Shown piece after piece: positions 24,677 through 37,011 of a stretch of DNA of 64,000 bases. The stretch covers positions 1,116,001-1,180,000 of the forward strand of contig NZ_JAABOO010000001.1 of assembly GCF_010671605.1 (NCBI RefSeq). Reading direction: 5' to 3'. The notes below the pieces were generated by a model. It was not told where the DNA came from and did not search any database. It saw only the letters and a list, made by a program, of their open reading frames with translations. Position 1 is the first letter of the stretch; every line of letters starts with the position of its first letter. This DNA is from Leptobacterium flavescens (GTDB taxonomy: Bacteria > Bacteroidota > Bacteroidia > Flavobacteriales > Flavobacteriaceae). The position numbers and the translations under genes were made by a program.

Positions 24677-27600
24677 ATGAATACCTACTCTGATCTGAAA
24701 ATAACTTCCGAAGATGCCAGGGAAATTGCCTTCGGGCTTTTTAATATTCAGGGAGATGCAAGTCCCCTGCCGGGAGAAGTGGATTTTAACTTCAGGATAA
24801 GACCCGAAAAAGGAAACGGGTATATTCTAAAAATAAGCCGACCGGGAGAAGATGAGAACTATCTGGATTTTCAACAAAAGCTGCTTCAGTATGCCGGGAA
24901 GCACGGAAAAGATCTTATTGTTCCCGAAGTTATTCCCGACAAAAACGGAAGAGTAGTTAGTGAGATCACAGACGAACAGGGAAATTCCAGAAAAGTAAGA
25001 ATGCTGAGCTGGATAAACGGAAGGATATGGAATTCTGTAAATCCGCAATTAGATCCGCTACGCTTCAGCCTTGGAGAACAATGCGGCCGTTTGAGTTTAT
25101 CCCTGAAGGGTTTTGAACACGAACAGGCATACAGGAAATTTGAATGGGATGTAGCACAATCGCTATGGACCCGGGATTATCTCCATCTCTTTGAAGGGGA
25201 ACAAAAAGAAATTATTTCCTTTTTTCAGCAAAGATTTGAGACGCTTCAACCTTCTTATGATAAGTTGCGAAGATCTGTAGTTCATAACGATGCCAATGAT
25301 TATAATGTGATCGTTTCGGAAGACCTTATAGATCCGAAAGTAATAGCTGCCATCGATTACGGCGATGCTATCCACACTCAGCTTATAAATGACCTGGCCA
25401 TTGCCTGTGCCTATGCTATCATGGATCATCAGGATCCGTTACAGGCAGCACTTCCACTGGTGGAAGGCTATCATTCGTCTTTCCCGCTTACAGAAGAAGA
25501 TCTCGCCCATTTGTACAGCGCCATCTCAATGAGACTGACCATTACGGTTACAAAAGCCGCGATCAACAAACAGAAAGAGCCCGATAACGAATACCATGTG
25601 ATCAGTGAAAGACCGGCATGGGAAGTATTAAAAAAATGGAGGAAGATCAATGAGGATTTTGCTACTTACTCCTTTAGAAAAAGCTGTGGCTATGATCCGC
25701 ATCCTTTAGGCACAGCATTTGAAAACTGGGCTTCGGCCAATACCTTCCTGCTGAGTGACCTCTTCCCTACGCTGAATAAAAAAGAGGCCCTGAACGCAGA
25801 CATGGGGATGGAAAGTACTTTACTTTCCCACAAAGCCCTGTTTGAAGATATAGATTCCAAAAGCTTCAGACTGGATCAATTCCAGAGACGTAACGAGCAT
25901 GCAATTATAGCCGGAGGTTACCTGGAAGCAAGGCCCTTTTATACCACCGATGCTTACAAAATAGAAACTAACAGCGGTTACGAATACAGAACAATTCACC
26001 TGGGAACAGATTTCTGGGTTCCAGCCCAGACACCTGTGCATGCCATCATGGACGGAGAGGTGTTTTCTATTCATAATAACAATCAACATAAAGATTACGG
26101 TCCTACCCTTATTTTAAAGCACGATTTTAAGGGCATTACTTTTTACAGCCTGTACGGGCACCTCTCGCTGGAGAGTTTAACTACCGTAAAGCAGGGCCAG
26201 AAGGTCAGAAAAGGAGATCTTATTGCGTTTATCGGACCGCCCGAGGAAAATGTAGGCTGGGTACCTCATCTTCATTTTCAGCTGATGCTGGACCTTTTGG
26301 GGAATACAGTTGATTTCCCCGGGGTATGCACTCCACGGGAAAAAGAAGTCTGGGCCGCTGTATGTCCGGATGCCAACTTACTTTTTAAACTGGAAGGTTT
26401 AAGTCCTGAAAAAGAAGTTCCCAATGAAGAACTTATCGACTACCGGAAAAAGCATTTGGGAAAAAGCCTGAGCCTTCAATACAAGGTACCTATAAAAATG
26501 GTGAGAGGTGACGGCCAGTATCTGATCGATCAGTTTGGGAGAAAATATCTGGATACGGTAAATAATGTTGCTCACGTAGGGCATGAGCATCCCGATGTGG
26601 TAAAGGCCGGGCAGGAACAAATGGCGCTTATCAATACCAATTCCCGCTATTTACATAATAACATCAATGAACTGGCCCGTGAATTACTGGAAACTTTACC
26701 CCCCGAACTCAGTGTTCTTCATTTTGTCAATTCGGGAAGTGAGGCCAACGAACTGGCTATTCGGATGGTAAAAGCAAATACGGGAGCAAGAGATATTATT
26801 GCTTCGGAAGTGGGTTATCACGGCAATACCAATATGTGTATAGATATCAGTTCCTATAAATTTGACGGAAAGGGTGGTAATGGAGCTCCCGAGCATACAC
26901 ATATTTTTCCTTTACCGGATGCTTTCCGTGGCAAATACAGAGGAAAAGATTCAGGAGTAAAATATGCCGAAGAAGTACGGCAACAGATAAAAAAAGTAGA
27001 AGAAAAAGGCAGGAAAGTTGCAGCTCTGATCCTTGAACCTATTATCAGTTGCGGAGGACAAATAGAATTACCTTCCGGCTTTTTAAAACAGGCATATACC
27101 TATATCAGGGAGGCCGGTGGCCTGTGTATCTCAGATGAAGTACAGGTAGGTTGTGGTCGTGTAGGGAAAGCCTGGTGGGGATTCCAGCTTCACGATGTGG
27201 TACCGGATATCGTTACTATCGGAAAGCCTCTCGGAAACGGGCATCCACTGGCTGCAGTGGCCTGTACCCGTGAAGTGGCCGACCGTTTTGCCAACGGGAT
27301 GGAGTATTTTAACACCTTTGGCGGCAACCCGGTATCATGCGCCATAGGGAAAGAAGTCATACAAATTGTTAAAAGAGAAAAACTAAAAGAAAATGCCTTT
27401 GAAATAGGTTGTTATCTTAAGGAGGAATTGATTAAGTTAGCTAAAAAGTTCCCCATTATCGGAAATATAAGAGGTGAAGGTTTATTTCTGGGGATAGAAT
27501 TGGTTGATGAAAAATTGCATCCCCTGGCGGCTCAGACAGATTATCTGGCCAACAGGATGAAAGATCACGGGATCCTGATGAGTACGGACGGACCGGATAA

Positions 27601-27706
27601 CAATGTTTTGAAGATCAAACCTCCCCTTGTTTTCAACAGGGAAAATGCGCAGGAATTAATTATACGCCTTTCAAAGATACTGGAAGAGGATTTTATGAAA
27701 AGCTGA
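24677..27706 (+). CDS. Fused hydroxylysine kinase-like / M23 peptidase / class III phospholyase
   Basis: A 1009-residue three-part protein. Residues 1-350 form an APH/choline-kinase-like domain with the catalytic HNDANDYN (H203, D205, N210) and D227 in IDYGD. Residues 410-570 form an M23 (LytM) domain with HLGTD (H441, D445) and HLHF (H531, H533), so the zinc site is intact. Residues 585-1009 form a class III PLP enzyme with NSGSEANELA, D820 in ISDEVQVGCGR and K850 in TIGKPLGNGHP. NTNSRYLH and FNTFGGNPVSC match ETNPPL/PHYKPL phospholyases. The outer domains correspond to human hydroxylysine kinase and 5-phosphohydroxylysine phospholyase; ethanolamine is the alternative substrate. No signal peptide, so cytoplasmic. 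Confidence 0.9.
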   Translation: MNTYSDLKITSEDAREIAFGLFNIQGDASPLPGEVDFNFRIRPEKGNGYILKISRPGEDENYLDFQQKLLQYAGKHGKDLIVPEVIPDKNGRVVSEITDEQGNSRKVRMLSWINGRIWNSVNPQLDPLRFSLGEQCGRLSLSLKGFEHEQAYRKFEWDVAQSLWTRDYLHLFEGEQKEIISFFQQRFETLQPSYDKLRRSVVHNDANDYNVIVSEDLIDPKVIAAIDYGDAIHTQLINDLAIACAYAIMDHQDPLQAALPLVEGYHSSFPLTEEDLAHLYSAISMRLTITVTKAAINKQKEPDNEYHVISERPAWEVLKKWRKINEDFATYSFRKSCGYDPHPLGTAFENWASANTFLLSDLFPTLNKKEALNADMGMESTLLSHKALFEDIDSKSFRLDQFQRRNEHAIIAGGYLEARPFYTTDAYKIETNSGYEYRTIHLGTDFWVPAQTPVHAIMDGEVFSIHNNNQHKDYGPTLILKHDFKGITFYSLYGHLSLESLTTVKQGQKVRKGDLIAFIGPPEENVGWVPHLHFQLMLDLLGNTVDFPGVCTPREKEVWAAVCPDANLLFKLEGLSPEKEVPNEELIDYRKKHLGKSLSLQYKVPIKMVRGDGQYLIDQFGRKYLDTVNNVAHVGHEHPDVVKAGQEQMALINTNSRYLHNNINELARELLETLPPELSVLHFVNSGSEANELAIRMVKANTGARDIIASEVGYHGNTNMCIDISSYKFDGKGGNGAPEHTHIFPLPDAFRGKYRGKDSGVKYAEEVRQQIKKVEEKGRKVAALILEPIISCGGQIELPSGFLKQAYTYIREAGGLCISDEVQVGCGRVGKAWWGFQLHDVVPDIVTIGKPLGNGHPLAAVACTREVADRFANGMEYFNTFGGNPVSCAIGKEVIQIVKREKLKENAFEIGCYLKEELIKLAKKFPIIGNIRGEGLFLGIELVDEKLHPLAAQTDYLANRMKDHGILMSTDGPDNNVLKIKPPLVFNRENAQELIIRLSKILEEDFMKS

Positions 27707-27718
27707 AGATAATTTGCC

Positions 27719-27783
27719 GATATCCATTCCCGGAAAAAATGCTCCGAAACGGATAAAACAGGGAGTGGATATCCGGAATTTTA
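27719..27783 (+). promoter_or_regulatory. Large stem-loop between the fusion gene and the GH2 gene
   Basis: GATATCCATTCCC (27719-27731) pairs with GGGAGTGGATATC (27771-27783), with one mismatch, around a 39-nt loop. No T-run follows on the plus strand. It could be an mRNA-processing or stability element within the operon, or an operator for an internal promoter before the beta-galactosidase gene. Confidence 0.45.
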
Positions 27784-27789
27784 TAATGA

Positions 27790-31008
<3,219 letters not shown>

Positions 31009-31026
31009 CCGTTAAATTCTGTAAAA

Positions 31027-31494
31027 GTGTATAAGGTAAGAAAAGCCAGATTAGAAGATATTGAAATCCTGAAGGCCTTTGAACAGGGGATCATAGAAGC
31101 AGAACGTCCTTTTGATGAAACCCTGAAGGATGGCAGGATAAGTTATTACGACCTCACCGTCTTTATTAAAAATGACGATTCCGAAATTTATGTGGTTGAA
31201 ACAGAAGATAAGGAGCTCGTAGCTTCCGGCTATGCCAAGATCCTTAGGGGTAAACCCTATTTAAAACACGAAGAATACGCCTATCTCGGGTTTATGTTTG
31301 TTGATGAAAATCATCGCGGGAGAGGTGTGAACAAACTTATCAATGATGCTCTTTTCGATTGGTGTAAAGAAAGGGAGATCTATGAAGTACGTCTGGATGT
31401 ATACAACGACAATGATCCTGCCCTAAGGGCTTATGAAAAATCGGGTTTTAAAAGACACCTTATCAATATGAGATTGAGCCTTAAAGATGAATAG
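31027..31494 (+). CDS. GNAT-family N-acetyltransferase
   Basis: A 155-residue GNAT protein. The acetyl-CoA-binding motif A is visible as MFVDENHRGRGVNKL, followed by the motif B region ALRAYEKSGFKR. The start is GTG at 31027, 18 nt after the beta-galactosidase stop. It overlaps galK by 8 nt. The substrate is unknown; an amine such as hydroxylysine or its products is a guess suggested only by the neighbours. Confidence 0.85.
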   Translation: MYKVRKARLEDIEILKAFEQGIIEAERPFDETLKDGRISYYDLTVFIKNDDSEIYVVETEDKELVASGYAKILRGKPYLKHEEYAYLGFMFVDENHRGRGVNKLINDALFDWCKEREIYEVRLDVYNDNDPALRAYEKSGFKRHLINMRLSLKDE

Positions 31495-32644
31495 CTCGCT
31501 TCTGAAAAATATCAAAACCCTTTTTAAGGATACCTTTTCTGCAGAGCCGGTTATTATTGCTTCTCCTGGAAGGATCAATATTATCGGAGAGCATACAGAT
31601 TACAACGAAGGCTTTGTTTTACCCGCAGCCATCGACAAAGGGATCATAGCTGCCATAGGGAAAAGTGAGGGACCCGATTGTACTGCCATTGCCATAGACC
31701 TGAAAGAATCTTATCGGTTTTCCCTGAAAGAGGTGGTTCCCGTAAAAAACGGAGGCTGGCGCAACTATGTCCTGGGAGTGGTTGCCGAGATCCGGAATTG
31801 CGGTAAAGAACCCGGTAATTTTTCTCTGGTATTCGGAGGGGATATTCCATCCGGTTCAGGCTTGTCCTCCTCCGCAGCGCTTGAAAACAGTTTGGTCTTC
31901 GGATTGAACGAATTGTTCGATCTGGGCTTATCCAGACAGGAAATGATCCTTATTTCTCAAAAAGCAGAACATCATTTTGTTGGAGTAAAATGCGGGATCA
32001 TGGATCAGTTTGCCAGTATGTTCGGGCAAAAAGACAAAGCGCTCTTGCTCGATTGCAGGGATCTGAGTTCCGAAGCCTTTCCTATAGATTTCGGGGATTA
32101 TGAGATCCTGCTGATCAATTCGAATGTCAAACATCAGCTAAACGACAGTGCCTATAACGAACGGCGGGCAGTCTGTGAAAAAGTGGCGGCCATCCTTAAC
32201 AAAGAAGCTTTAAGGGATGTTACACATGAGGATCTGTTGGCGATTGAAGACCGTATCTCTCAAGCGAATCTCCAAAAATGCAGCTATGTGATCGAAGAAA
32301 ATGAAAGAGTCCTGAAAGCGGTTGAGGCCATCCGGAATAATGATATAAAGACTCTGGGAGAATTGCTTTTTGCTTCTCATCACGGGATGCAGCATTTATA
32401 TAAAATAACTTGTGAAGAACTGGATTTCCTGGTAGAAAAAGCTAGGGAAAACCCATATGTAGCAGGAGCCAGAATGATGGGTGGTGGTTTCGGAGGATGC
32501 ACTATCAACCTGGTAAAAAAAGACAAACTGGAAAGCTATAAAAAGCTTATCTCCGAAAGCTATAAACAACAGTTCCGCAAAGAATGTAGTTTTTATCATG
32601 TACATTTATCAGACGGGACACATATGATACAGACAACCGAATAA
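31487..32644 (+). CDS. galK: Galactokinase
   Basis: A 385-residue GHMP kinase of the galactokinase type. The galactokinase signature PGRINIIGEHTDYNEG is at about residues 25-40, the ATP loop GDIPSGSGLSSSAALE is typical, and GGGFGGCTI closes the C-terminal GHMP domain. It converts alpha-galactose to galactose 1-phosphate, the first step of the Leloir pathway, in the cytoplasm. It overlaps the GNAT gene and is followed by galT two genes later. No galE or galM is present in the window. Confidence 0.96.
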   Translation: MNSSLLKNIKTLFKDTFSAEPVIIASPGRINIIGEHTDYNEGFVLPAAIDKGIIAAIGKSEGPDCTAIAIDLKESYRFSLKEVVPVKNGGWRNYVLGVVAEIRNCGKEPGNFSLVFGGDIPSGSGLSSSAALENSLVFGLNELFDLGLSRQEMILISQKAEHHFVGVKCGIMDQFASMFGQKDKALLLDCRDLSSEAFPIDFGDYEILLINSNVKHQLNDSAYNERRAVCEKVAAILNKEALRDVTHEDLLAIEDRISQANLQKCSYVIEENERVLKAVEAIRNNDIKTLGELLFASHHGMQHLYKITCEELDFLVEKARENPYVAGARMMGGGFGGCTINLVKKDKLESYKKLISESYKQQFRKECSFYHVHLSDGTHMIQTTE

Positions 32645-32656
32645 AATTTTAAACAG

Positions 32657-33088
32657 ATGAAAAAACTACTCTATCTATTCTTTGCCTTACTTTCTTTTTC
32701 TTCCTTGGCTCAAAGCTCCGAAGAACAGGATAAAAAAGAGATCATTTCTATCATGAAAGCTCAGGAAAAAGCCTGGTCCAATCACGACCTCGAGGGCTTT
32801 ATGAAAGGTTACTGGAAATCGGATTCCCTTAAATTTTACGGAAGCAGCGGGCTTACCTATGGATGGGAAAAAACCCTGGCAAATTACAAAAGAGGATATC
32901 CCACCAAAGACCATACTGGTACTCTGAATTTTAAGATAAATGATATCTCAAAGATCAATGACGGAGCTTATTTTGTAATGGGAGAATATCATTTGACCAG
33001 AAAGGTTGGGAATGCCGATGGTGTCTTTATGATTATTTTTAAGAAGATTAACGGAGAATGGAAGATCATTGCCGATACTTCCTGTTAA
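32657..33088 (+). CDS. Secreted SnoaL-like/DUF4440 protein
   Basis: A 143-residue protein with a clear signal peptide ending near SSLAQS and a NTF2-like cone domain of the DUF4440/SnoaL kind: EKAWSNHDLEGFMKGYW in the first helices, then the strand pattern ending GEWKIIADTSC. Members bind small hydrophobic ligands or have no known activity. It sits between galK (12 nt) and galT (9 nt), so it is transcribed with the galactose genes, but a metabolic role is not evident. Confidence 0.8.
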   Translation: MKKLLYLFFALLSFSSLAQSSEEQDKKEIISIMKAQEKAWSNHDLEGFMKGYWKSDSLKFYGSSGLTYGWEKTLANYKRGYPTKDHTGTLNFKINDISKINDGAYFVMGEYHLTRKVGNADGVFMIIFKKINGEWKIIADTSC

Positions 33089-33097
33089 AAGAAAGAA

Positions 33098-34120
33098 ATG
33101 GGATCGAACCTCCAGGACTATTCACACAGAAGGTTTAATATTCTTAGCGGAGAGTGGGTACTCGTATCTCCCCACAGGGCAAAAAGACCCTGGCAGGGTC
33201 AGGAAGAAGAGATCCTCTGGGAAAGCCGCCCCGCCTACGATAAGGACTGTTATCTGTGTCCGGGAAATACCCGGGCCGGCGGACATACAAATCCCGATTA
33301 CCAGGACACCTTTGTCTTTACCAATGACTTCTCTGCTCTCCTGAAAGATACCGGACCTTTTTCGGTAGATAACGGATTGCTGAAAGCTCAAAGCGAGACA
33401 GGGATCTGTAAAGTTATCTGCTTTAGTCCCGATCATTCAAAAAGCCTAGCCGAAATGGAGGTGGAAGCTATTGAAAAAGTAGTAAAGCTGTGGCAATCGG
33501 AATTCAGATCGCTGGGAGCACTGGAAACCATTAATTATGTTCAGATCTTTGAAAATAAGGGTGCTGTAATGGGATGCAGTAACCCTCATCCGCATGGGCA
33601 AATATGGAGTCAGAGTACTGTTCCTAACGAAGTGGCCAAAAAAGACAGGCAACAACTGAATTACTTTAAAGAAAATAAAAGTTCCCTCCTGGGAGATTAT
33701 CTGGAGCAGGAAATTCAATTGAACGAACGGATCATTTATGAAAATGAACATTTTCTGATCCTGGTTCCTTTCTGGGCTGTCTGGCCTTTTGAGACTATGA
33801 TCGTTCCCCGGGTACAACAAACCGATATTTCAGCTCTGGATGCTTCACAGCGATTGAGTTTTGCAGAGGCCATATCTGCACTTACCAAAGCCTATGATCG
33901 CATTTTTAACTGTTCTTTCCCTTATTCCAGCGGTATTCATCAGGCACCGGTAAACGGGCAGAATAACCAGCACTGGCACTGGCATATGAGTTTTTACCCA
34001 CCGCTGCTGAGAAGTGCATCCGTAAAAAAGTTTATGGTGGGTTATGAGATGTTCGGCTCGCCTCAAAGAGATATTACTGCAGAGATTGCTGCGCAAAGGT
34101 TAAAAGAGCTCATCTCTTAA
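33098..34120 (+). CDS. galT: UDP-glucose--hexose-1-phosphate uridylyltransferase
   Basis: A 340-residue GalT of the HIT superfamily. The catalytic triad-bearing motif is NPHPHGQIW, with the uridylylated His as the second His; the zinc ligands are in CYLCPGN. The closing motifs WAVWPFE and HWHWHMSFYPP are typical. It transfers UMP from UDP-glucose to galactose 1-phosphate. Together with galK it gives the operon a galactose branch, fitting release of galactose by the GH2 enzyme. The 95-bp gap after it probably ends the operon, though no strong terminator was found. Confidence 0.95.
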   Translation: MGSNLQDYSHRRFNILSGEWVLVSPHRAKRPWQGQEEEILWESRPAYDKDCYLCPGNTRAGGHTNPDYQDTFVFTNDFSALLKDTGPFSVDNGLLKAQSETGICKVICFSPDHSKSLAEMEVEAIEKVVKLWQSEFRSLGALETINYVQIFENKGAVMGCSNPHPHGQIWSQSTVPNEVAKKDRQQLNYFKENKSSLLGDYLEQEIQLNERIIYENEHFLILVPFWAVWPFETMIVPRVQQTDISALDASQRLSFAEAISALTKAYDRIFNCSFPYSSGIHQAPVNGQNNQHWHWHMSFYPPLLRSASVKKFMVGYEMFGSPQRDITAEIAAQRLKELIS

Positions 34121-34215
34121 AGCTTATTGTTAAAAACTTCACAAGGGCAGTGAAAAACTGGAAACTTCTTTTTTAATTGGTTGAAAATTACAACCAACAT
34201 ACTTAAATAAAACCA

Positions 34216-35460
34216 ATGAATAACAGAGCATTACTATTCCTCTTTTTGGCATGTTTTTGCCTGAACTTCTCTTTTGCCCAGAATTCGGGGGCGGACAATG
34301 TTATAGGAAAGCGTTTTCAGATCAATTCGGAAATACTGGGACAAGAACGGGAGATCCAGGTTCTTTTACCGGAAAGTTATACCGGGTCGGAGAAAAAATA
34401 TCCGGTTGTATTTCTTCTGGATGGACAAAGATTATTCCTCTACGGAGCGAGTCTCTTAAAATCCTTTACCCAGTTCGAACAAACTCCCGAATTTATTGTG
34501 GTGGGGATCAACAATTCGTATCCTCAGCGTTTCGGTCACTTCAGTTCCGGTGCCGAAAAGTTCCAGGAATTCATAGAGAAAGATATTCTGAATTTTATAG
34601 ACACTAACTTCCGCACTTCAGGGGAACGAATTCTATTTGCATGGGAATACGCCGGGAGTTTTGCTATCGGGGCCATGATAAGCAGGCCGGAACTTTTTGG
34701 CGCTTATCTCATAGCCAGTCCTTTTCCCTTAAATGAAAAAGTACCTGCCATGGCTGATATGCTTTCTCAAAAACAGGATCTGGATAAATTCCTCTATTTT
34801 TCGGTAAGTGTGCATGAGGATGTAGTTGGACGTGGTACGGAGAGCCTCGATAGTTTATTGAGGAAGAGTGCTCCGAAAGCGTTGAACTGGAAGTACAAAA
34901 AATTCCAGGATGAAGAGCACAGATCTACTCCCTACCCTACCCTTTACCACGGTTTGAAGCACTATTACAAATACTATCCCGAATTACAGTTCACCTCCCT
35001 GAATGAATTGGAAAAAGCGGGTGGTATACCCTATGTTTATGATTACTACAAAAAAAGGGCTAAGCAATTCGGATTTTCCCCTGAGCTGACCTCATGGACC
35101 AAATTCACCATCATACGCAATGCCATACGGGCTGATAACTACAAAAGCTTTGATGATTTCGTCAATCGCTTTAAAACAAAAGAATTTATCTCAGGGCTGA
35201 GAAATAACAGGCCGTATTCTATCGGGGAATTTTATGAGAAGTATAAAGAATACGATAAGGCCCTGGAAATTTATAATATCTTAAGGGAGAAACAAGCTGA
35301 TAACGCCCGTCCTTACTATGCCATCGGAAATGTGTATTTTGCACAGGGAAACACAAAAGAGGCCGAAAAAAACTATAAAAGGGCAGTGGAACTCGCAGAA
35401 AAGAACGGAGACCGAAGACTGGAGCGTTACCGGGAAGCCCTGAACGGCCTTAAAAAGTAA
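34216..35460 (+). CDS. Esterase-fold protein with TPR tail, apparent loss of nucleophile
   Basis: A 414-residue protein with a signal peptide (ending near FSFAQN), an alpha/beta-hydrolase domain of the esterase D/IroE kind (about 30-270) and two TPR units at the C-terminus (about 335-410, for example YDKALEIYNIL and TKEAEKNYKRA). The position where the family has GHSxGG reads AWEYAGSF, so the catalytic serine is missing; the late His in DEEHRST remains. It may be a binding protein rather than an enzyme. It starts 95 nt after galT in the same direction, so a loose link with that operon is possible. Confidence 0.75.
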   Translation: MNNRALLFLFLACFCLNFSFAQNSGADNVIGKRFQINSEILGQEREIQVLLPESYTGSEKKYPVVFLLDGQRLFLYGASLLKSFTQFEQTPEFIVVGINNSYPQRFGHFSSGAEKFQEFIEKDILNFIDTNFRTSGERILFAWEYAGSFAIGAMISRPELFGAYLIASPFPLNEKVPAMADMLSQKQDLDKFLYFSVSVHEDVVGRGTESLDSLLRKSAPKALNWKYKKFQDEEHRSTPYPTLYHGLKHYYKYYPELQFTSLNELEKAGGIPYVYDYYKKRAKQFGFSPELTSWTKFTIIRNAIRADNYKSFDDFVNRFKTKEFISGLRNNRPYSIGEFYEKYKEYDKALEIYNILREKQADNARPYYAIGNVYFAQGNTKEAEKNYKRAVELAEKNGDRRLERYREALNGLKK

Positions 35461-35472
35461 ATATACCTAACC

Positions 35473-36366
35473 ATGAAAAAACTACTGGCGCTAAGCCTGG
35501 TCATTATAAGTATAGGATGCGCAGATAAGAATAAAATGAAAAAAGACATATCCGCTTACCAGGCAGAAGAGGTTCCTGCAGATACTCCCCTGGTATTTAA
35601 AGAAGATCTTATTCCCGACGATAAGATCATTCATAAGGGAATACTTTCACCGGATCTTCAGCAATATTACTACACACTGTCGGAGAAGGATTATTCCCGA
35701 TTTGATGTGATGATGATCCAAAAAACCGAAACAGGTTGGTCAGAGCCCAAACCTGCATTCTTTAACAGCAATTATAGCGAGCATGGAATGAGTTTTTCTC
35801 CCGATGGAAACTCCTTCTATTTCAGTTCTACACGTCCGCTAAACAAAGAAGGAGATCCTGGTATATGGCATATTTGGAGATCAGAAAAAGTTAGCGGGAA
35901 ATGGAGTACCCCCGAATTGATCGATATTCCCAATCTCAAAGGCAGGCATATGTCGCACCCGACACTTAGCTCATCCGGAAATATGTATTTCCATTCTAGT
36001 GATCCCGATTATAGCAATATGCATATTTATCTCGCAGAACCTGCAGGAGGCAAGTTTGGCGATGCCAAAAAAGTACTTTTTAATGAAAAGGTTCAGATGG
36101 ATCGTTGCACCCCGCATATTTCGGCAGATGAAAACTATCTGGTCTTTGCCGGTATCGGAGAACAACTGGATCTGTATATCTGCAAAAAAGAAAAGGACGG
36201 GCAATGGTCTGAACCTCAAAAGCTACCGGAAGCAATAAACACTCAGGGGCAGGGAAATCCGTTTATTACCCCCGATCATCAATTCCTTTTCTATACAAGG
36301 GAAGATAACAGCAAGAACAGATGGGAAGTTTGCTGGATCGATATATCTGCTTTCACACAAAAATAA
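35473..36366 (+). CDS. PD40/TolB-like beta-propeller lipoprotein
   Basis: A 297-residue lipoprotein (SIGC lipobox, Cys16) with repeated WD40-like PD40 motifs: GMSFSPDGNSFYFSST, HPTLSSSGNMYFHS, PHISADENYLVFAG and ITPDHQFLFYTRE. These form a TolB-type propeller that usually binds ligands or partners in the periplasm. No catalytic domain is fused to it. It follows the TPR/esterase-fold gene by 12 nt, so the two are probably co-transcribed. Confidence 0.85.
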   Translation: MKKLLALSLVIISIGCADKNKMKKDISAYQAEEVPADTPLVFKEDLIPDDKIIHKGILSPDLQQYYYTLSEKDYSRFDVMMIQKTETGWSEPKPAFFNSNYSEHGMSFSPDGNSFYFSSTRPLNKEGDPGIWHIWRSEKVSGKWSTPELIDIPNLKGRHMSHPTLSSSGNMYFHSSDPDYSNMHIYLAEPAGGKFGDAKKVLFNEKVQMDRCTPHISADENYLVFAGIGEQLDLYICKKEKDGQWSEPQKLPEAINTQGQGNPFITPDHQFLFYTREDNSKNRWEVCWIDISAFTQK

Positions 36367-36434
36367 AAGGTGTTAATATTGTAGTCAGACAAGACTAATA
36401 TTAATAGAAAAACCAAACTGTTTTGATAGTAAAA

Positions 36435-36935
36435 ATGGCAGAGGGCAACCTCAAAACCAAATACGGAGAATATCATGAGATCCTGTATTACGACGGGCAA
36501 AAAGAATCCTTTGCCCTGATCATGGGCGATGTAAAAGAAGGAGAGGAAGTGTTATGCAGGGTGCATTCTTCCTGTATTTTCGGGCATCATTTTAACAGTA
36601 TTGAATGTGATTGCAGAGAGCAAATGGAAATTTCTCAGCAGCTGATCGAAAAGGAAGGAAAAGGGATCGTTATCTGGCTGGAACAGGAAGGTAAAGGTAA
36701 CGGACATTATGCCTTGCTTAAAAGTGTGGAATACAAAAGAAAAGGGTTTTCTCAGGCAGATGCTTACGAAGCAGTAGGCTTTAAAAAAGATGCAAGGGAT
36801 TATACCGCGGCGGCAGAGATCCTGAACGATCTGGGGGTACGATCTATCCGGATGCTGACCAATAACCCCAATAAGGTAAAAACACTCACCCAGCACGGTA
36901 TCGAGGTTAGCGGAACGCAACCTACGGTATTATGA
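36435..36935 (+). CDS. GTP cyclohydrolase II-like protein
   Basis: A 166-residue protein covering the RibA (GTP cyclohydrolase II) domain alone. The zinc-binding pattern is kept (CIFGHHFNSIECDC), as are the EQEGKG turn and the C-terminal VRSIRMLTNNPNKV. It is shorter than RibA (about 200 residues) and differs in parts of the substrate loop, for example GKGNGHYALLK where RibA has GRGIGL. It may be a genuine divergent cyclohydrolase or a paralogue with another nucleotide substrate. ATG at 36435 is chosen over TTG at 36423. No other riboflavin gene is near. Confidence 0.78.
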   Translation: MAEGNLKTKYGEYHEILYYDGQKESFALIMGDVKEGEEVLCRVHSSCIFGHHFNSIECDCREQMEISQQLIEKEGKGIVIWLEQEGKGNGHYALLKSVEYKRKGFSQADAYEAVGFKKDARDYTAAAEILNDLGVRSIRMLTNNPNKVKTLTQHGIEVSGTQPTVL

Positions 36936-36972
36936 TTAATGGATCCCTGATGGTTATCGGGGTAGTATTGAG

Positions 36973-36990
36973 TCCCGATAGCTATCGGGA
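36973..36990. repeat. 18-bp perfect palindrome TCCCGATAGCTATCGGGA
   Basis: A perfect palindrome lies between the RibA-like gene and the next small gene. A second copy with one changed base is at 37546-37563. Palindromes with this core act like REP elements between genes in flavobacterial genomes. Confidence 0.7.
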
Positions 36991-37011
36991 TGAGTACAAA
37001 GTATTGAGATT

